DNA from: DATBSK01 sp964501785
Lineage (GTDB): Bacteria > Actinomycetota > Acidimicrobiia > IMCC26256 > PALSA-555
NCBI GenBank assembly: GCA_964501785.1
Contig: CAZCUD010000012.1
Location: 1-64,000, forward strand
Length of the DNA: 64,000 bases
Direction: 5' to 3'
The notes under the pieces: generated by a model
What the model was told of the DNA's origin: nothing
The model's input: the letters and a program-made list of their open reading frames with translations, nothing else
Database searches by the model: none
Program-made: the position numbers and the translations under genes
Shown: positions 8,488 through 17,604 of the stretch, one piece after another
Numbering within the stretch: position 1 is the first letter of the stretch
How the letters are laid out: each line of letters starts with the position of its first letter

Positions 8488-9725
8488 GACCAACCTCCTG
8501 GCGAACCCTCGTCACCGTGCCGCGCCAGCACGCCGGACAGGATGTCCACTGCCTCGTCGATCTCGGCGTCGGTGACGAGCAGCGAAGGCGCGAACCGCAA
8601 CGCCGTCGGGGTGACCGCGTTGACGACCAACCCCGCGTCCATGCACCGCGCCGCGGCCGGCCCCGACTCGATGCCGGGCACGAGCTCCGCGGCGAGCAGG
8701 AGTCCGGCACCGCGCACCGACGCGACCTCGGGGAGATCGGTCAGGCTCGTGCGCAGCCGCGCGCCCGACCGTTCGGCGCGGCCCGGGACGTCCTCGGCCT
8801 CCATCACGTCGAGCACCGCGAGCGCAGCGCGTGCCGCGAGCGGTTGCCCACCGAACGTCGACGCGTGGTCGCCGGGCCGGAACGCCTCCGCCACCTCGGC
8901 ACGCGCCCAGCAGGCCCCGATGGGGACGCCGTTGCCCAGCGCCTTGGCCATCGTCACCACGTCGGGCCGCACGTCGTCGTGCTGGAACCCGAACCACCGC
9001 CCCGTGCGTCCGAGACCGGTCTGGACCTCGTCGACGATCAGGAGCACCTCCTGCTCGTCGCACAGCGCGCGCACGGCCTCGAGGTAGCCCGGCGGAGGGA
9101 CGTTGACGCCGCCCTCCCCCTGGAGCGGCTCGAGCAGCACGGCGCAGACCCGGTCGTCGATCGCGCGAGCGAGCGCATCGACGTCCGCGTACGCGACGTG
9201 ACGGAACCCGGGCGGCAGCGGCTGGAACGGCTCGTGCTTCTGCGGCTGCCCCGTCGCCGCGAGCGTCGTGAGCGTGCGGCCGTGGAACGAGGCGTAGGCC
9301 GACAGCACCTCGTGGCGGTCGCTCCCCCCGTTGGTCTGGCCGTGGCGACGGGCGAGCTTGATCGCGCACTCGTTCGCCTCCGCCCCCGAGTTCGAGAAGA
9401 ACACTCTCCCGCCACCGCCGATCAGGTCGTCGAGGCGTGCCGCGAGCCGGGGCTGGAGCTCGTTGAAGTACAGGTTCGAGACGTGGAGCAAGGTGCGGGC
9501 CTGATCGGCGAGCGCGTCGGCGATCGCCGGGTGGGCGTGTCCGAGCGACGTGACCGCGAGGCCACCGAGGAAGTCGAGGTACCGGCGGCCCTCCGAGTCC
9601 CAGAGGACCGTGCCCTCGCCGCGCACGAAGGCGACGGGAAGGCGCGCGTACGTCTGCATGCCGTGCTCGGCGTCGAGGGCGCGCAGCGCGTCCAACGACA
9701 TCGTGGCCGCGGTGCCGGCCGTCAT
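8484..9725 (-). CDS. argD: acetylornithine aminotransferase
   Basis: This PLP-dependent class III aminotransferase converts N-acetylglutamate semialdehyde to N-acetylornithine. The 413-residue protein shows SNSGAEANECAIKLAR, the PLP-binding aspartate in LLIVDEVQTGLGRTG and the Schiff-base lysine in VVTMAKALGNGVPIG. The ATG at 9725 overlaps the argB stop (ATGA), and the start is supported by alignment-like agreement of the N-terminus with the family. It may also serve succinyl-DAP transamination in lysine synthesis, as known for some ArgD proteins; the sequence does not settle that. Confidence 0.94.
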   Translation of the reverse strand: MTAGTAATMSLDALRALDAEHGMQTYARLPVAFVRGEGTVLWDSEGRRYLDFLGGLAVTSLGHAHPAIADALADQARTLLHVSNLYFNELQPRLAARLDDLIGGGGRVFFSNSGAEANECAIKLARRHGQTNGGSDRHEVLSAYASFHGRTLTTLAATGQPQKHEPFQPLPPGFRHVAYADVDALARAIDDRVCAVLLEPLQGEGGVNVPPPGYLEAVRALCDEQEVLLIVDEVQTGLGRTGRWFGFQHDDVRPDVVTMAKALGNGVPIGACWARAEVAEAFRPGDHASTFGGQPLAARAALAVLDVMEAEDVPGRAERSGARLRTSLTDLPEVASVRGAGLLLAAELVPGIESGPAAARCMDAGLVVNAVTPTALRFAPSLLVTDAEIDEAVDILSGVLARHGDEGSPGGWS

Positions 9726-10594
9726 GCGTCGATCACCGTACCGACTCCTTCGCGGGTGAAGAACTCGAGGAGGAGCGCGTGCGGGACACGCCCGTCGAGG
9801 ATGTGCGCGCGGTGCACCCCGCTCTCGAGCGCCGCGATGCACGACCGCAGCTTCGGGATCATCCCCTCCCCGACCTTGCCCGACTCGAGCAGCCGACCCA
9901 GGCCGACGACGTCGGTCTGGCTGATCAGGCTCCCCTCGTCGCCGAAGTCCTCGTAGACGCCCGCCACGTCGGTGAGGTAGACGAGCTTCTCGGCCCGGAG
10001 CGCCGTCGCGATCGCGCCCGCGACCGTGTCGGCGTTGACGTTGTAGGCCTGGCCGTCGTCGTCGACGCCGATCGTGGCGACGACGGGGATCAGGTCTTCG
10101 CGCAGCATCCGTTCGAGGATGGCCGGATCGATTGCCCGCACGTCACCGACGTACCCCAGTCGCTCGTCGCGCGCCTGGACCTGGAGCAGCCCGGCGTCCT
10201 CACCGGACAGCCCGACCGCGTAGGAGCCGTGCCGGTTGATGGTCGTCACGATCTCGCGGTTGACCTTGCCGACGAGGGCCATCCGCGCGATGTCGACCGT
10301 CTCCGCGTCCGTGACCCGCAGCCCGTCGACGAACTCGGGCTCCTTGCCCAGGCGGCGCATGAGCGCGGTGATCTGCGGCCCACCACCGTGCACCACGACC
10401 GGGTACATCCCCACCAGACGCATGAGCACGACGTCCTCGGCGAACAGCCCCGCGAGCGACGGGTCTTCCATCGCGTGCCCGCCGTACTTCAGCACGATGG
10501 TCCGACCCGCGAACTCGCGGATGTAGGGCAGCGCCTCGGCGAGGATCCGTGCCTTCTCGTGCGCATCCCGCAACCGGTCGGCAGCCGTCGTCAT
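9722..10594 (-). CDS. argB: acetylglutamate kinase
   Basis: It phosphorylates N-acetylglutamate. The 290-residue amino-acid-kinase-fold protein contains IVLKYGGHAM (33-42), VVVHGGGPQI (about 66-75), the substrate-site RMALVGKVNRE and the nucleotide-site NADTVAGAIA. An N-terminal helix precedes the first strand, as in arginine-inhibited hexameric forms, so feedback inhibition by arginine is plausible. The start ATG at 10594 has GGGGA upstream. Unlike its neighbours it does not overlap the preceding gene: a 32-base-period duplication separates it from argJ. Confidence 0.95.
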   Translation of the reverse strand: MTTAADRLRDAHEKARILAEALPYIREFAGRTIVLKYGGHAMEDPSLAGLFAEDVVLMRLVGMYPVVVHGGGPQITALMRRLGKEPEFVDGLRVTDAETVDIARMALVGKVNREIVTTINRHGSYAVGLSGEDAGLLQVQARDERLGYVGDVRAIDPAILERMLREDLIPVVATIGVDDDGQAYNVNADTVAGAIATALRAEKLVYLTDVAGVYEDFGDEGSLISQTDVVGLGRLLESGKVGEGMIPKLRSCIAALESGVHRAHILDGRVPHALLLEFFTREGVGTVIDA

Positions 10595-10637
10595 GACGTC
10601 CCCATCATCACCGGGGCCGTCGTCACGACGTCCCCAT
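10585..10637 (-). repeat. imperfect 32-bp tandem duplication at the argJ-argB junction
   Basis: The 21 bases at 10585-10605 recur at 10617-10637 with a single difference (T versus C), giving a period of 32. The copy nearer argJ encodes its last residues Met-Gly-Thr-Ser and stop; the other supplies the argB start. One copy alone would give a TCATGA junction, meaning an ATGA overlap like the rest of the operon. Confidence 0.8.
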
Positions 10638-11825
10638 GTTCTCGTCGACGTAGGCGTGGGTCAGGTCGGTGAAGCGGACGCTGGCCTGACCCATCCCCTC
10701 GTGCAGGTCGCACACGATCTCCAGGTCGCGCTGCTCCATCGCCTCGTCGAGCGCGGTCTCGTCGTGGAGCGCGGCGACGCCGTTGCGGCAGACCGTCACG
10801 CCGTTGTACGAGATGTCGACGCGCTCCGCGTCGAACCAGGCACCGCTCGCGCCGAGCTCGGAGAGCACCCGGCCCCAGTACGGGTCCTTGCCGTAGAGCG
10901 AGCACTGCACGAGCTGGCTGCCGGCCACGGCTCGAGCCGCTCGTCTCGCCTCCTCCGACGAGCGCGCTCCGTGCACCACGATCGTCGCCAGCTTCGTCGC
11001 GCCCTCGGCATCGGCGGCCATCGCCTGCGCGAGCTCGTCGCAGGCCTCGGTCACCGCCTCGACCAGCGCATGGAAGCCATGGCCCTCACCGGTGATGGGC
11101 TCGTTGCCGGCCGCGCCGTTGGCGAGCAGCAGCACCGTGTCGTTGGTGCTCGTGCAGCCGTCGACGAGCAGCGAGTTGAACGTGTCGCGCACCCCGTGCT
11201 CGAGGGCGCGCTGCAAGGCGTCGGGCTCGCACGCGGCGTCGGTCACCAGCACGGCGAGCATCGTCGCCATGGCCGGCGACAGCATGGCCGCACCCTTGGC
11301 CATGCCGCCCACCGTCAGGGCCGGCCCGTCGGCCAGCTCGGCGACGACCACCGTCTCCTTGCGGACCGTGTCGGTCGTCAGGATCGCGTCGGCTGCGGCG
11401 TGCCCGGCCTCGGCCGAGTCGGCGAGGTCGGCGACGAGCCGGGGGATGCCGTGCTCGATCGGCTTCGTCGGCAGCGGGATGCCGATGAGACCCGTCGAGC
11501 ACACCAGGACGTGCTCTGATGCACAGCCGAGCTCCTTCGCGGTGAGCTCGCACATGAGGGCGGCTGCGGCGCGCCCGGCATCGCCGGTCGCCGCGTTGGC
11601 GTTGCCCGAGTTCAGCACGACCGCGCTGGCGGCCTGCTGCGCCCGCAGGTGCCGGCGACTCACCTGCACGGGTGCGGCGGTGGCGAGGTTGGTGGTGAAC
11701 ACGCCTGCTGCGGTCACCGGCGAGCGGTCGGCGGTCGCGACCAGGGAGAGGTCGGGCGCGCCGCCCCCCTTGATCCCCGACGCCAGTCCCGCCGCCTCGA
11801 ACCCCGTCACCGCGGTGACGCTCAC
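10623..11825 (-). CDS. argJ: glutamate N-acetyltransferase / N-acetylglutamate synthase
   Basis: ArgJ transfers acetyl from N-acetylornithine to glutamate, recycling acetyl groups; bifunctional forms also use acetyl-CoA. The 400-residue precursor is expected to self-cleave before the nucleophilic Thr in MAKGAAMLSPAMATMLA (Thr188), matching the family KGxGM...ATML motif with Ala at the third position of KGAAM. The GTG start at 11825 overlaps argC (GTGA). No separate argA or argE is present in the window, so the cyclic pathway is indicated. Confidence 0.95.
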   Translation of the reverse strand: MSVTAVTGFEAAGLASGIKGGGAPDLSLVATADRSPVTAAGVFTTNLATAAPVQVSRRHLRAQQAASAVVLNSGNANAATGDAGRAAAALMCELTAKELGCASEHVLVCSTGLIGIPLPTKPIEHGIPRLVADLADSAEAGHAAADAILTTDTVRKETVVVAELADGPALTVGGMAKGAAMLSPAMATMLAVLVTDAACEPDALQRALEHGVRDTFNSLLVDGCTSTNDTVLLLANGAAGNEPITGEGHGFHALVEAVTEACDELAQAMAADAEGATKLATIVVHGARSSEEARRAARAVAGSQLVQCSLYGKDPYWGRVLSELGASGAWFDAERVDISYNGVTVCRNGVAALHDETALDEAMEQRDLEIVCDLHEGMGQASVRFTDLTHAYVDENMGTS

Positions 11826-12859
11826 GGCACGACCCCGATGGTGGAGAGGCCGGTGGTCTCGGGCAGGTCGAGCACGCAGTTCAACGCCTGGATCGCCTGT
11901 CCCGCCGCGCCCTTGACGAGGTTGTCGAGGGCGCCGATCGCGAGCACCGACTCGGTGCGCTCGTCGTAGCGAACGGTGAGGTGCGCGGTGTTCGCGCCCA
12001 GCGTCGCCTTCGTCGTCGGAGGCGCCGCGTCGACCACGACGAACGGCTCGTCCGCGTAGTGGTTGCGGTACACGTCCAGCAGGTCGGCGGTCGACAGTCC
12101 CGACGCCGTCGGGCGCGCGTGGCAGGTCGCCAGGATGCCCCGCGTCATCGGCACCAGGTGCGGCGTGAAGAGCACCTGCACGGGCGCGCCGGCCGCGTGG
12201 GCGAGGCCGTGCTCGATCTCACCCGTGTGGCGGTGGTTCAGCAGGCCGTAGGGGGTGACCGTCTCGTTCGCCTCTGCGTACAGGCTCGGAGCGGTGAGGC
12301 CTCTCCCCCGGCCGGACACGCCCGACAGGGCGTCGACGACGATGCCGCGCTCGTCGACGAAGCCGTGCGAGAGCAGCGGCGCCAGCGCCAGCACTGCCGC
12401 CGTCGGGTAGCACCCTGGCGCTGCGACGTGCGCGCACGTGCGCAGATCGTCGCGGAACAGCTCGGGCAGGCCGTAGGCGAAGACCTCGACGAGGTCCGGT
12501 GCGGCATGGGCCTCGCCGTACCAGCGGGCGTACGAGTCCACCGGGAGCCGGAAGTCCGCGCCGAGGTCGACCACGTGTCCGACCCGGTCGACGAGGTCGG
12601 GCACCAGCGCCTGGGACGCGCCGTGCGGAAGGGCGACGAACGCCACGTCGAGCCCGTCGAGCGCGCCGGGATCGAGGGCCTCGTAGACCATCCCGCCGTA
12701 CGAGGGCCCGAGCGAGGGGTACAGCTCGCCCACCGCCGTGCCCGCGTTCGAGTCGGCGGTCACGTGCACGACGTCGAGCTCGGGGTGCCCCGCGGCGAGG
12801 CGCAGCAGCTCTGCGCCGGTGTACCCGGACCCGCCGACCACGCCGGCTCGATACGCCAT
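11822..12859 (-). CDS. argC: N-acetyl-gamma-glutamyl-phosphate reductase
   Basis: It reduces N-acetylglutamyl phosphate with NADPH. The 345-residue protein has the Rossmann GGSGYTGAELLRL (9-21) and the active-site cysteine in AAPGCYPTAAV (Cys150). ATG 12859 is preferred to ATG 12871 because the latter falls inside a probable -10 box and 12859 lies 7 bases after it, suggesting a leaderless mRNA. First gene of the arg operon. Confidence 0.94.
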   Translation of the reverse strand: MAYRAGVVGGSGYTGAELLRLAAGHPELDVVHVTADSNAGTAVGELYPSLGPSYGGMVYEALDPGALDGLDVAFVALPHGASQALVPDLVDRVGHVVDLGADFRLPVDSYARWYGEAHAAPDLVEVFAYGLPELFRDDLRTCAHVAAPGCYPTAAVLALAPLLSHGFVDERGIVVDALSGVSGRGRGLTAPSLYAEANETVTPYGLLNHRHTGEIEHGLAHAAGAPVQVLFTPHLVPMTRGILATCHARPTASGLSTADLLDVYRNHYADEPFVVVDAAPPTTKATLGANTAHLTVRYDERTESVLAIGALDNLVKGAAGQAIQALNCVLDLPETTGLSTIGVVP

Positions 12860-12866
12860 GGCGGAT

Positions 12867-12895
12867 AGCATACACCGGACTGCATACTCTTGCAG
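12867..12895 (-). promoter_or_regulatory. argC promoter with ARG-box-like operator
   Basis: On the minus strand CTGCAA (12890-12895) and TATGCT (12867-12872) are 17 bases apart, with the argC ATG 7 bases beyond the -10. The partial palindrome TGCATACTCTTGCA at 12881-12894 (plus strand) overlaps the -35 and spacer. Its TGCAT half-sites resemble actinobacterial ARG boxes, and a further GCATA lies at 12868-12872. ArgR bound here would block polymerase. The -35 is weak, so the promoter itself is moderately supported. Confidence 0.5.
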
Positions 12896-12925
12896 AGGAT
12901 GCGCGGCCCGGGACCCTCCCCCGGT

Positions 12926-15316
12926 TCAGCCCCGGAGCTCGGCCCCGTGCTCGCGTGCCGCGGCCTCCACGCAGCGGGTCCGGGCCTCGCCGACCTCGGC
13001 GTCGGTGAGGGTCCGGTCCGGCGCCCGGAACCGCAGGGCCAGCGTGAGGCTCCGACGCCCCGCACCGAGGGCATCGCCGCGGAACTCGTCGAAGACGTGC
13101 ACGTCCTCGAGCAGCTCGCCGCCGGCACGCCGGATCGTGGTGACCAGCGCACCCGCCGCGACCTCGTCGGCCACCACGAACGAGAGGTCGACGGTCGATG
13201 GTGGGAACGGCGACGGAGCCACGAAGCCGCGATCACGCCGCGGCGCGCGGTCGAGCGCGTCGAGGTCGACCTCGAACGCGACCACGGGAGTCCCGATGCC
13301 GAGTGCTTCCGTCGCGCTCGGATCGAGCACTCCGACGCGACCGAGGATCTCCTCGCCCCCGATGACCTCTGCGGCCGCGCCGCGCGCCCAGCCCGGCGCG
13401 TCGGAGGCGCGCAGCTCGATCCCGTCGACGGCGAGCGCATCGAGGACCACCTGCACGAGGTCGACCGCGTCGTAGGCGTCGATCGGTCGATCGGGTTCGA
13501 TGGGTGCGCGTCGCACGGAGCCGGTGACGACCGCGGCCACCCGCTCGCGCTCGGTGGGGAGCAGCGAGTCGTCCGACGGGGCCTCGAAGACCGCACCGAT
13601 CTCGAAGAGGCTCACATCGGGATGCCCTCGCGAGACGTTGAGGGCGACGCTGCCCGCCAGCCCGGGCAGCAACGACGTGCGCAACGCCGACTCCTCGGCC
13701 CGCAACGGGTTCGTCAGCTGGACGATCCCGCTCGCGGCACCGAACCGTTCGAGCAGCCCGGGTGCGACCAGGGGCAGCGGCATCGCCTCCGACGAGCCCG
13801 CGCCGACCAGCGCGTCGGCGACGAGGCGGCGGGCGCGCTGGCGAGCCGAGAGCGCGCCGACCTGATCGGCGGGCTTCGGGACGGTGCGGCCGATGGCGCC
13901 GAAGCCGATGCGGCGGGCCACCTCTTCCACGAGGTCGATCTCGCGCTCGAGGTCGGGACGGAAGCTCGGTGGCGTGGCGACGAGCTCGTCGTCGGTCCCC
14001 TCGATCTCGATCTCGAGCGGGCTCAGCGCGGCGATCACGTCGGCGGCGGCCAGGTCGGTGCCGAGCACTCGGTTGACCTTGCTCGTGCGCACGTGGATGC
14101 GTGGGCGTACGTGGGGCACCGGGTACTCGTCGACGGAGTCGGCGGCGACCCGGGCCGAGCCGAGGTCGGGCCGGGCGAGCAGCTCCATCGCGCGATCGGC
14201 AGCGGTCGCGACCCCGTCCGGGTCGGTGCCGCGCTCGAACCGCGCGCTCGACTCCGAGCGCAGACGCAGGCGCTTCGACGTGCGGGCGATGCCCATGCGC
14301 TCGAAGTGCGCCGACTCGAGGAGGATCTCGGTGGTGCTCGCCGACACCTCACCCGTGGCGCCGCCCATGATCCCGGCGATCGCCTGGGGCGTTCGTTCGG
14401 CATCGCAGATCAGCAGGTCGTCGGGCTCGAGCCGGCGCTCGACGCCGTCGAGGGTGGTCATCACCTCGTCGGCCGCGGCGAGGCGCACGACGATCCCCCG
14501 CCCCGCGAGGCGGCCCAGATCGAACGCGTGCTGGGGCTGGTTTCGCTCGAGGAGCACGTAGTTCGTCACGTCGACGACGTTGCTGATCGGACGCATGCCG
14601 GCCTTGAGGAGCCGCTGCTGCATCCACGCCGGCGACTCGCCGACGGTCACCTGCGCGACACGACCGAGGTAGCGCGAGCAGCGTTCGGGTGACTCGATGA
14701 CGACCGAGATGTCGGACGTCACGTCGGGTGCCGAGTCGACCGCAGGCTGCGGGATCGTCAGCGGTTGGCCGAGGTGTGCAGCGAGCTCGCGCGCTACGCC
14801 CACGATGCACATCGCGTCCGGCCGGTTCGGCGTGATCGCGAGGTCGAGGACGACGTCGTCGAGCCCGAGGTGCGTTCGCACGTCGGAGCCCAGGGTCAGC
14901 CCCGCATCGAGCTCCAGGATGCCGGCGTGGTCGTCACCGAGCCCGAGCTCTCGCGGGGAGAGCAGCATGCCCTCCGAGACCTGGCCGCGGATCTTGCGCC
15001 GTTCGAGCGTCAGCCCACCCGGGAGGCGGGCGCCGACGCCGGCGTAGGGCACGACCATGCCCGGTGCGATGTTGGGGGCGCCGCACACGACCCGTGTCGT
15101 GCCGTCGCCGTGGTCGACCTCGGCGAGCTGGAGGCGATCCGCGTCGGGATGCGGCAGCACCTCGAGGATCCGCGCCACCCGAACGCCGACGACCTCGCGG
15201 CCGGGCTCGTCCACCGCCTCGACCTCGAGCCCGAGCTGGTTGAGCGCAGCGACGATCTCCTCGACCGGCGCGTCGGCGGGCGTGAAGTCACGGATCCACG
15301 ACAGCGGTGCGAGCAT
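12926..15316 (-). CDS. pheT: phenylalanyl-tRNA synthetase beta subunit
   Basis: This is the beta chain of the alpha2-beta2 enzyme that charges tRNA-Phe. The 796-residue protein shows the N-terminal OB-fold tRNA-binding domain (residues about 40-150, with VCGAPNIAPGMVVPYAG), the B3/B4 editing region, the B5 domain, a synthetase-like core and the C-terminal anticodon-binding FDX-ACB domain (RSLTLALRFRAPDRTLTDAEV). ATG 15316 overlaps the pheS stop (ATGA). Length is standard. It is the last gene of the infC run; a weak CCGGG/CCCGG hairpin follows its stop. Confidence 0.95.
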   Translation of the reverse strand: MLAPLSWIRDFTPADAPVEEIVAALNQLGLEVEAVDEPGREVVGVRVARILEVLPHPDADRLQLAEVDHGDGTTRVVCGAPNIAPGMVVPYAGVGARLPGGLTLERRKIRGQVSEGMLLSPRELGLGDDHAGILELDAGLTLGSDVRTHLGLDDVVLDLAITPNRPDAMCIVGVARELAAHLGQPLTIPQPAVDSAPDVTSDISVVIESPERCSRYLGRVAQVTVGESPAWMQQRLLKAGMRPISNVVDVTNYVLLERNQPQHAFDLGRLAGRGIVVRLAAADEVMTTLDGVERRLEPDDLLICDAERTPQAIAGIMGGATGEVSASTTEILLESAHFERMGIARTSKRLRLRSESSARFERGTDPDGVATAADRAMELLARPDLGSARVAADSVDEYPVPHVRPRIHVRTSKVNRVLGTDLAAADVIAALSPLEIEIEGTDDELVATPPSFRPDLEREIDLVEEVARRIGFGAIGRTVPKPADQVGALSARQRARRLVADALVGAGSSEAMPLPLVAPGLLERFGAASGIVQLTNPLRAEESALRTSLLPGLAGSVALNVSRGHPDVSLFEIGAVFEAPSDDSLLPTERERVAAVVTGSVRRAPIEPDRPIDAYDAVDLVQVVLDALAVDGIELRASDAPGWARGAAAEVIGGEEILGRVGVLDPSATEALGIGTPVVAFEVDLDALDRAPRRDRGFVAPSPFPPSTVDLSFVVADEVAAGALVTTIRRAGGELLEDVHVFDEFRGDALGAGRRSLTLALRFRAPDRTLTDAEVGEARTRCVEAAAREHGAELRG

Positions 15317-16359
15317 CAGTACCTGCTCAGGAACCGCACGTCGTTCTCGAAGAACGTGCGGATCTCGTCGATGCCGTAGCGGATCATGGCGATGCGCTCG
15401 AGGCCGAAGCCGAACGCGAAGCCCTGCCACTCCTCGGGATCGAGGCCGACGGCGGTGAGCACGTTGGGGTCGACCATGCCGCAGCCGCCGAGCTCGATCC
15501 ATCCGGTGTGCGAGCAGACGCGGCACCCGTCTCCTCCGCAGAACACGCAGCTCACTGCGAGCTCGGCCGACGGCTCGGTGTACGGGAAGAAGTCGGAGCG
15601 GAAGCGCGTGCGCACGGTCTCGTCGTCGAACAGCCGGCGGGCGAACGCCTCGATGGTCCCGAAGAGGTCGGCCATCGTCAGGTCGCGGTCGATCGCCAGG
15701 CACTCCATCTGGTGGAACACCGGCGAGTGGCGCGCGTCGAGGGTCTCGTTGCGGTAGGTCCGGCCGGGCGCGACGACGTAGATCGGCGGCGGTCCGGCCT
15801 CCATCGTCCGGATCTGCACCGGGGAGGTGTGGGTGCGCAGCATGACCTGCTCGTCACCGCCGAGGTCGACGTAGATCGTGTCCTGCATGGAGCGTGCGGG
15901 GTGGGCCGGCGGGATGTTGAGCGCCTCGAAGTTGTGCCAGTCGTCCTCGACCTCGGGACCTTCCGCCACGCGGTAGCCCAGTCCCACGAAGATGTCCTCG
16001 AGCTCCCGTCGCACCTGCGTGACCAGGTGGAGGTGGCCGAGTCGGTGCCCGTGCCCGCCGAGCGTGAGGTCGACGATCGGGCCCGACCGCTCCCCCGCCG
16101 CCGCGAGCAGCTCGGCCCGCCGCGCCGCCACGAGGGCCTCGACCGCCGCGCTGTGCTCCGCGACCGCCTGCCCGGCTGCGGGGCGCTCGTCGGCGGGCAG
16201 GTCCTTGATCGACTGCTTCGCTCGGGCCGCAGCCGAACGCTTCCCGAGCAGGTCGCGCGCGATCGCGTCGAGCGAGTCGAGGTCGTCCGCGGTCGGCAGC
16301 CGCTCTCGGGCCGAGTCGAGGGCGTTGGCGAGATCGGCTCGCAGCGCGTCGCCGCTCAT
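15316..16359 (-). CDS. pheS: phenylalanyl-tRNA synthetase alpha subunit
   Basis: Catalytic subunit of PheRS, 347 residues. It has an N-terminal coiled coil (about 1-90), the class II motif 2 region around RTYRNETLDARHSPVFHQ and motif 3 FGFGLERIAMIRYG (about 316-329). A CxxCxxxxCxxC cluster (CVFCGGDGCRVC) precedes motif 3, as in many bacterial PheS. ATG 16359 is supported by a 4-base overlap with the methyltransferase stop and by normal length; the longer frame upstream lies over that gene. Confidence 0.96.
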   Translation of the reverse strand: MSGDALRADLANALDSARERLPTADDLDSLDAIARDLLGKRSAAARAKQSIKDLPADERPAAGQAVAEHSAAVEALVAARRAELLAAAGERSGPIVDLTLGGHGHRLGHLHLVTQVRRELEDIFVGLGYRVAEGPEVEDDWHNFEALNIPPAHPARSMQDTIYVDLGGDEQVMLRTHTSPVQIRTMEAGPPPIYVVAPGRTYRNETLDARHSPVFHQMECLAIDRDLTMADLFGTIEAFARRLFDDETVRTRFRSDFFPYTEPSAELAVSCVFCGGDGCRVCSHTGWIELGGCGMVDPNVLTAVGLDPEEWQGFAFGFGLERIAMIRYGIDEIRTFFENDVRFLSRY

Positions 16360-17177
16360 CGTGCGACCGCCACCGCGCGGCGTTGCCGCGCCGCCTCGAA
16401 GCAGAGCACCGACGCCGCCATCGCGACGTTCAGCGACTCCGATGCACCGGCGAGCGGGATCGTCACCGCGCCGTCGAGCTGCGCCTCGAGTCCGCCACCG
16501 AGGCCACGCGCCTCGTTGCCGAGCACGATGGCGCACGGCACGGTGAGATCGGTCTCGTCGTAGGGCACGCCGCCGCGGGCGTGGGTCGCGAGGCGGCGAC
16601 GACCGACCGCGCCGAGGTCGACGAGCGCGGCGACCGCGTCGGGCTGCTCGATCACGTCGACGCCGAAGATCGCGCCCGCGCTCGAACGCACGACCTTCGG
16701 GTGGTGGACGTCGACCGACCGGTCACCGCAGACCACGACGCCCGCGCATCCCGACGCCTCCGCGCTCCGGACGATCGTTCCCAGGTTGCCGGGATCGGCG
16801 ACGTCGACGGTCACGAGCACCGTGCCCTGCTCGGACAGGTCGGCGACCGTTCGACGCGGGATGTGGGCGACCGCGAGGACCGGTTGCGGCGTGCGCGTCG
16901 TGCTCACCTTCTCGACGACCCCGTCCCGCAGCTGCGCGACTCGGACGCCGGCAGCTCGCGCCTGCTCGAGCAGGCGCGGGAAGCCGGCGCCGGCACCGTC
17001 GGCGAGGTAGATGGTGTCGAGCTGCGCGCCGCGCTCGAGCGCCCCGTCCACGACTCGCGGCCCCTCGAGCACGAACGCCGCCTCGGAGGAGCGGGCGGTC
17101 GCGTCGCGCAAGAGCGCTCGCAGCCGCCGGACCTCGTGGTGTCGTGGGCCGAGCACGGCCCCGCCGAGCGGGGTCAC
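16356..17177 (-). CDS. TrmH/SpoU family RNA 2'-O-methyltransferase
   Basis: A 273-residue SPOUT methyltransferase, probably acting on 23S rRNA ribose. The three SpoU motifs are present: DPGNLGTIVRSAEASG, CAIVLGNEARGL and IPLAGASESLNVAMAASVL. An N-terminal substrate-binding domain (about 10-100) contains the family EGPRVVDGAL. The GTG at 17177 is chosen because it lies 13 bases after the rplT stop and the N-terminus then matches the family; further upstream the frame only overlaps rplT. Placement between rplT and pheS is usual in actinobacteria. The exact target nucleotide cannot be assigned. Confidence 0.88.
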   Translation of the reverse strand: MTPLGGAVLGPRHHEVRRLRALLRDATARSSEAAFVLEGPRVVDGALERGAQLDTIYLADGAGAGFPRLLEQARAAGVRVAQLRDGVVEKVSTTRTPQPVLAVAHIPRRTVADLSEQGTVLVTVDVADPGNLGTIVRSAEASGCAGVVVCGDRSVDVHHPKVVRSSAGAIFGVDVIEQPDAVAALVDLGAVGRRRLATHARGGVPYDETDLTVPCAIVLGNEARGLGGGLEAQLDGAVTIPLAGASESLNVAMAASVLCFEAARQRRAVAVAR

Positions 17178-17190
17178 GGCGCGCCGAACG

Positions 17191-17553
17191 TCAAGCCGCT
17201 TCGAGTGCCTCGCGCGCGGTGGCGACCAGGGCGCCGAACGCGGCCTGGTCGCGCACCGCGAGGTCGGCGAGGATCTTGCGGTCGACGTCGATCTCCGCGC
17301 GCTTGAGGCCGGCGACGAAGCGTGAGTACGAGATGTCGTGCTCACGGCACGCCGCGTTGATCCGGACGATCCACAGGCGGCGGAACTCACCCTTGCGAGC
17401 CCGACGGTCGCGGAAGGCGTAGCTCCCCGAGTGGAGGAGCTGCTCGTTCGCCTTGCGGCGATGACGGCTCCGGGCGCCGGAGTAGCCCTGCGCGGCCTGG
17501 AGGACGGCGCGACGACGCTTCTTGGAGTGGACGGAACGCTTGGCGCGTGCCAT
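17191..17553 (-). CDS. rplT: 50S ribosomal protein L20
   Basis: A 120-residue basic protein starting MARAKRSVHSKKRRRAVLQ, with the L20 core GYSGARSRHRRKANEQLL and WIVRINAACREHDISYSRF. It binds 23S rRNA early in 50S assembly and in other bacteria represses the infC-rpmI-rplT transcript. It is 51 bases downstream of rpmI. Confidence 0.98.
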   Translation of the reverse strand: MARAKRSVHSKKRRRAVLQAAQGYSGARSRHRRKANEQLLHSGSYAFRDRRARKGEFRRLWIVRINAACREHDISYSRFVAGLKRAEIDVDRKILADLAVRDQAAFGALVATAREALEAA

Positions 17554-17604
17554 GGGTCGATGCTCCTGGTGCTGGGACCTTCGGTGTCTTGGAGTGGATC
17601 GCGC

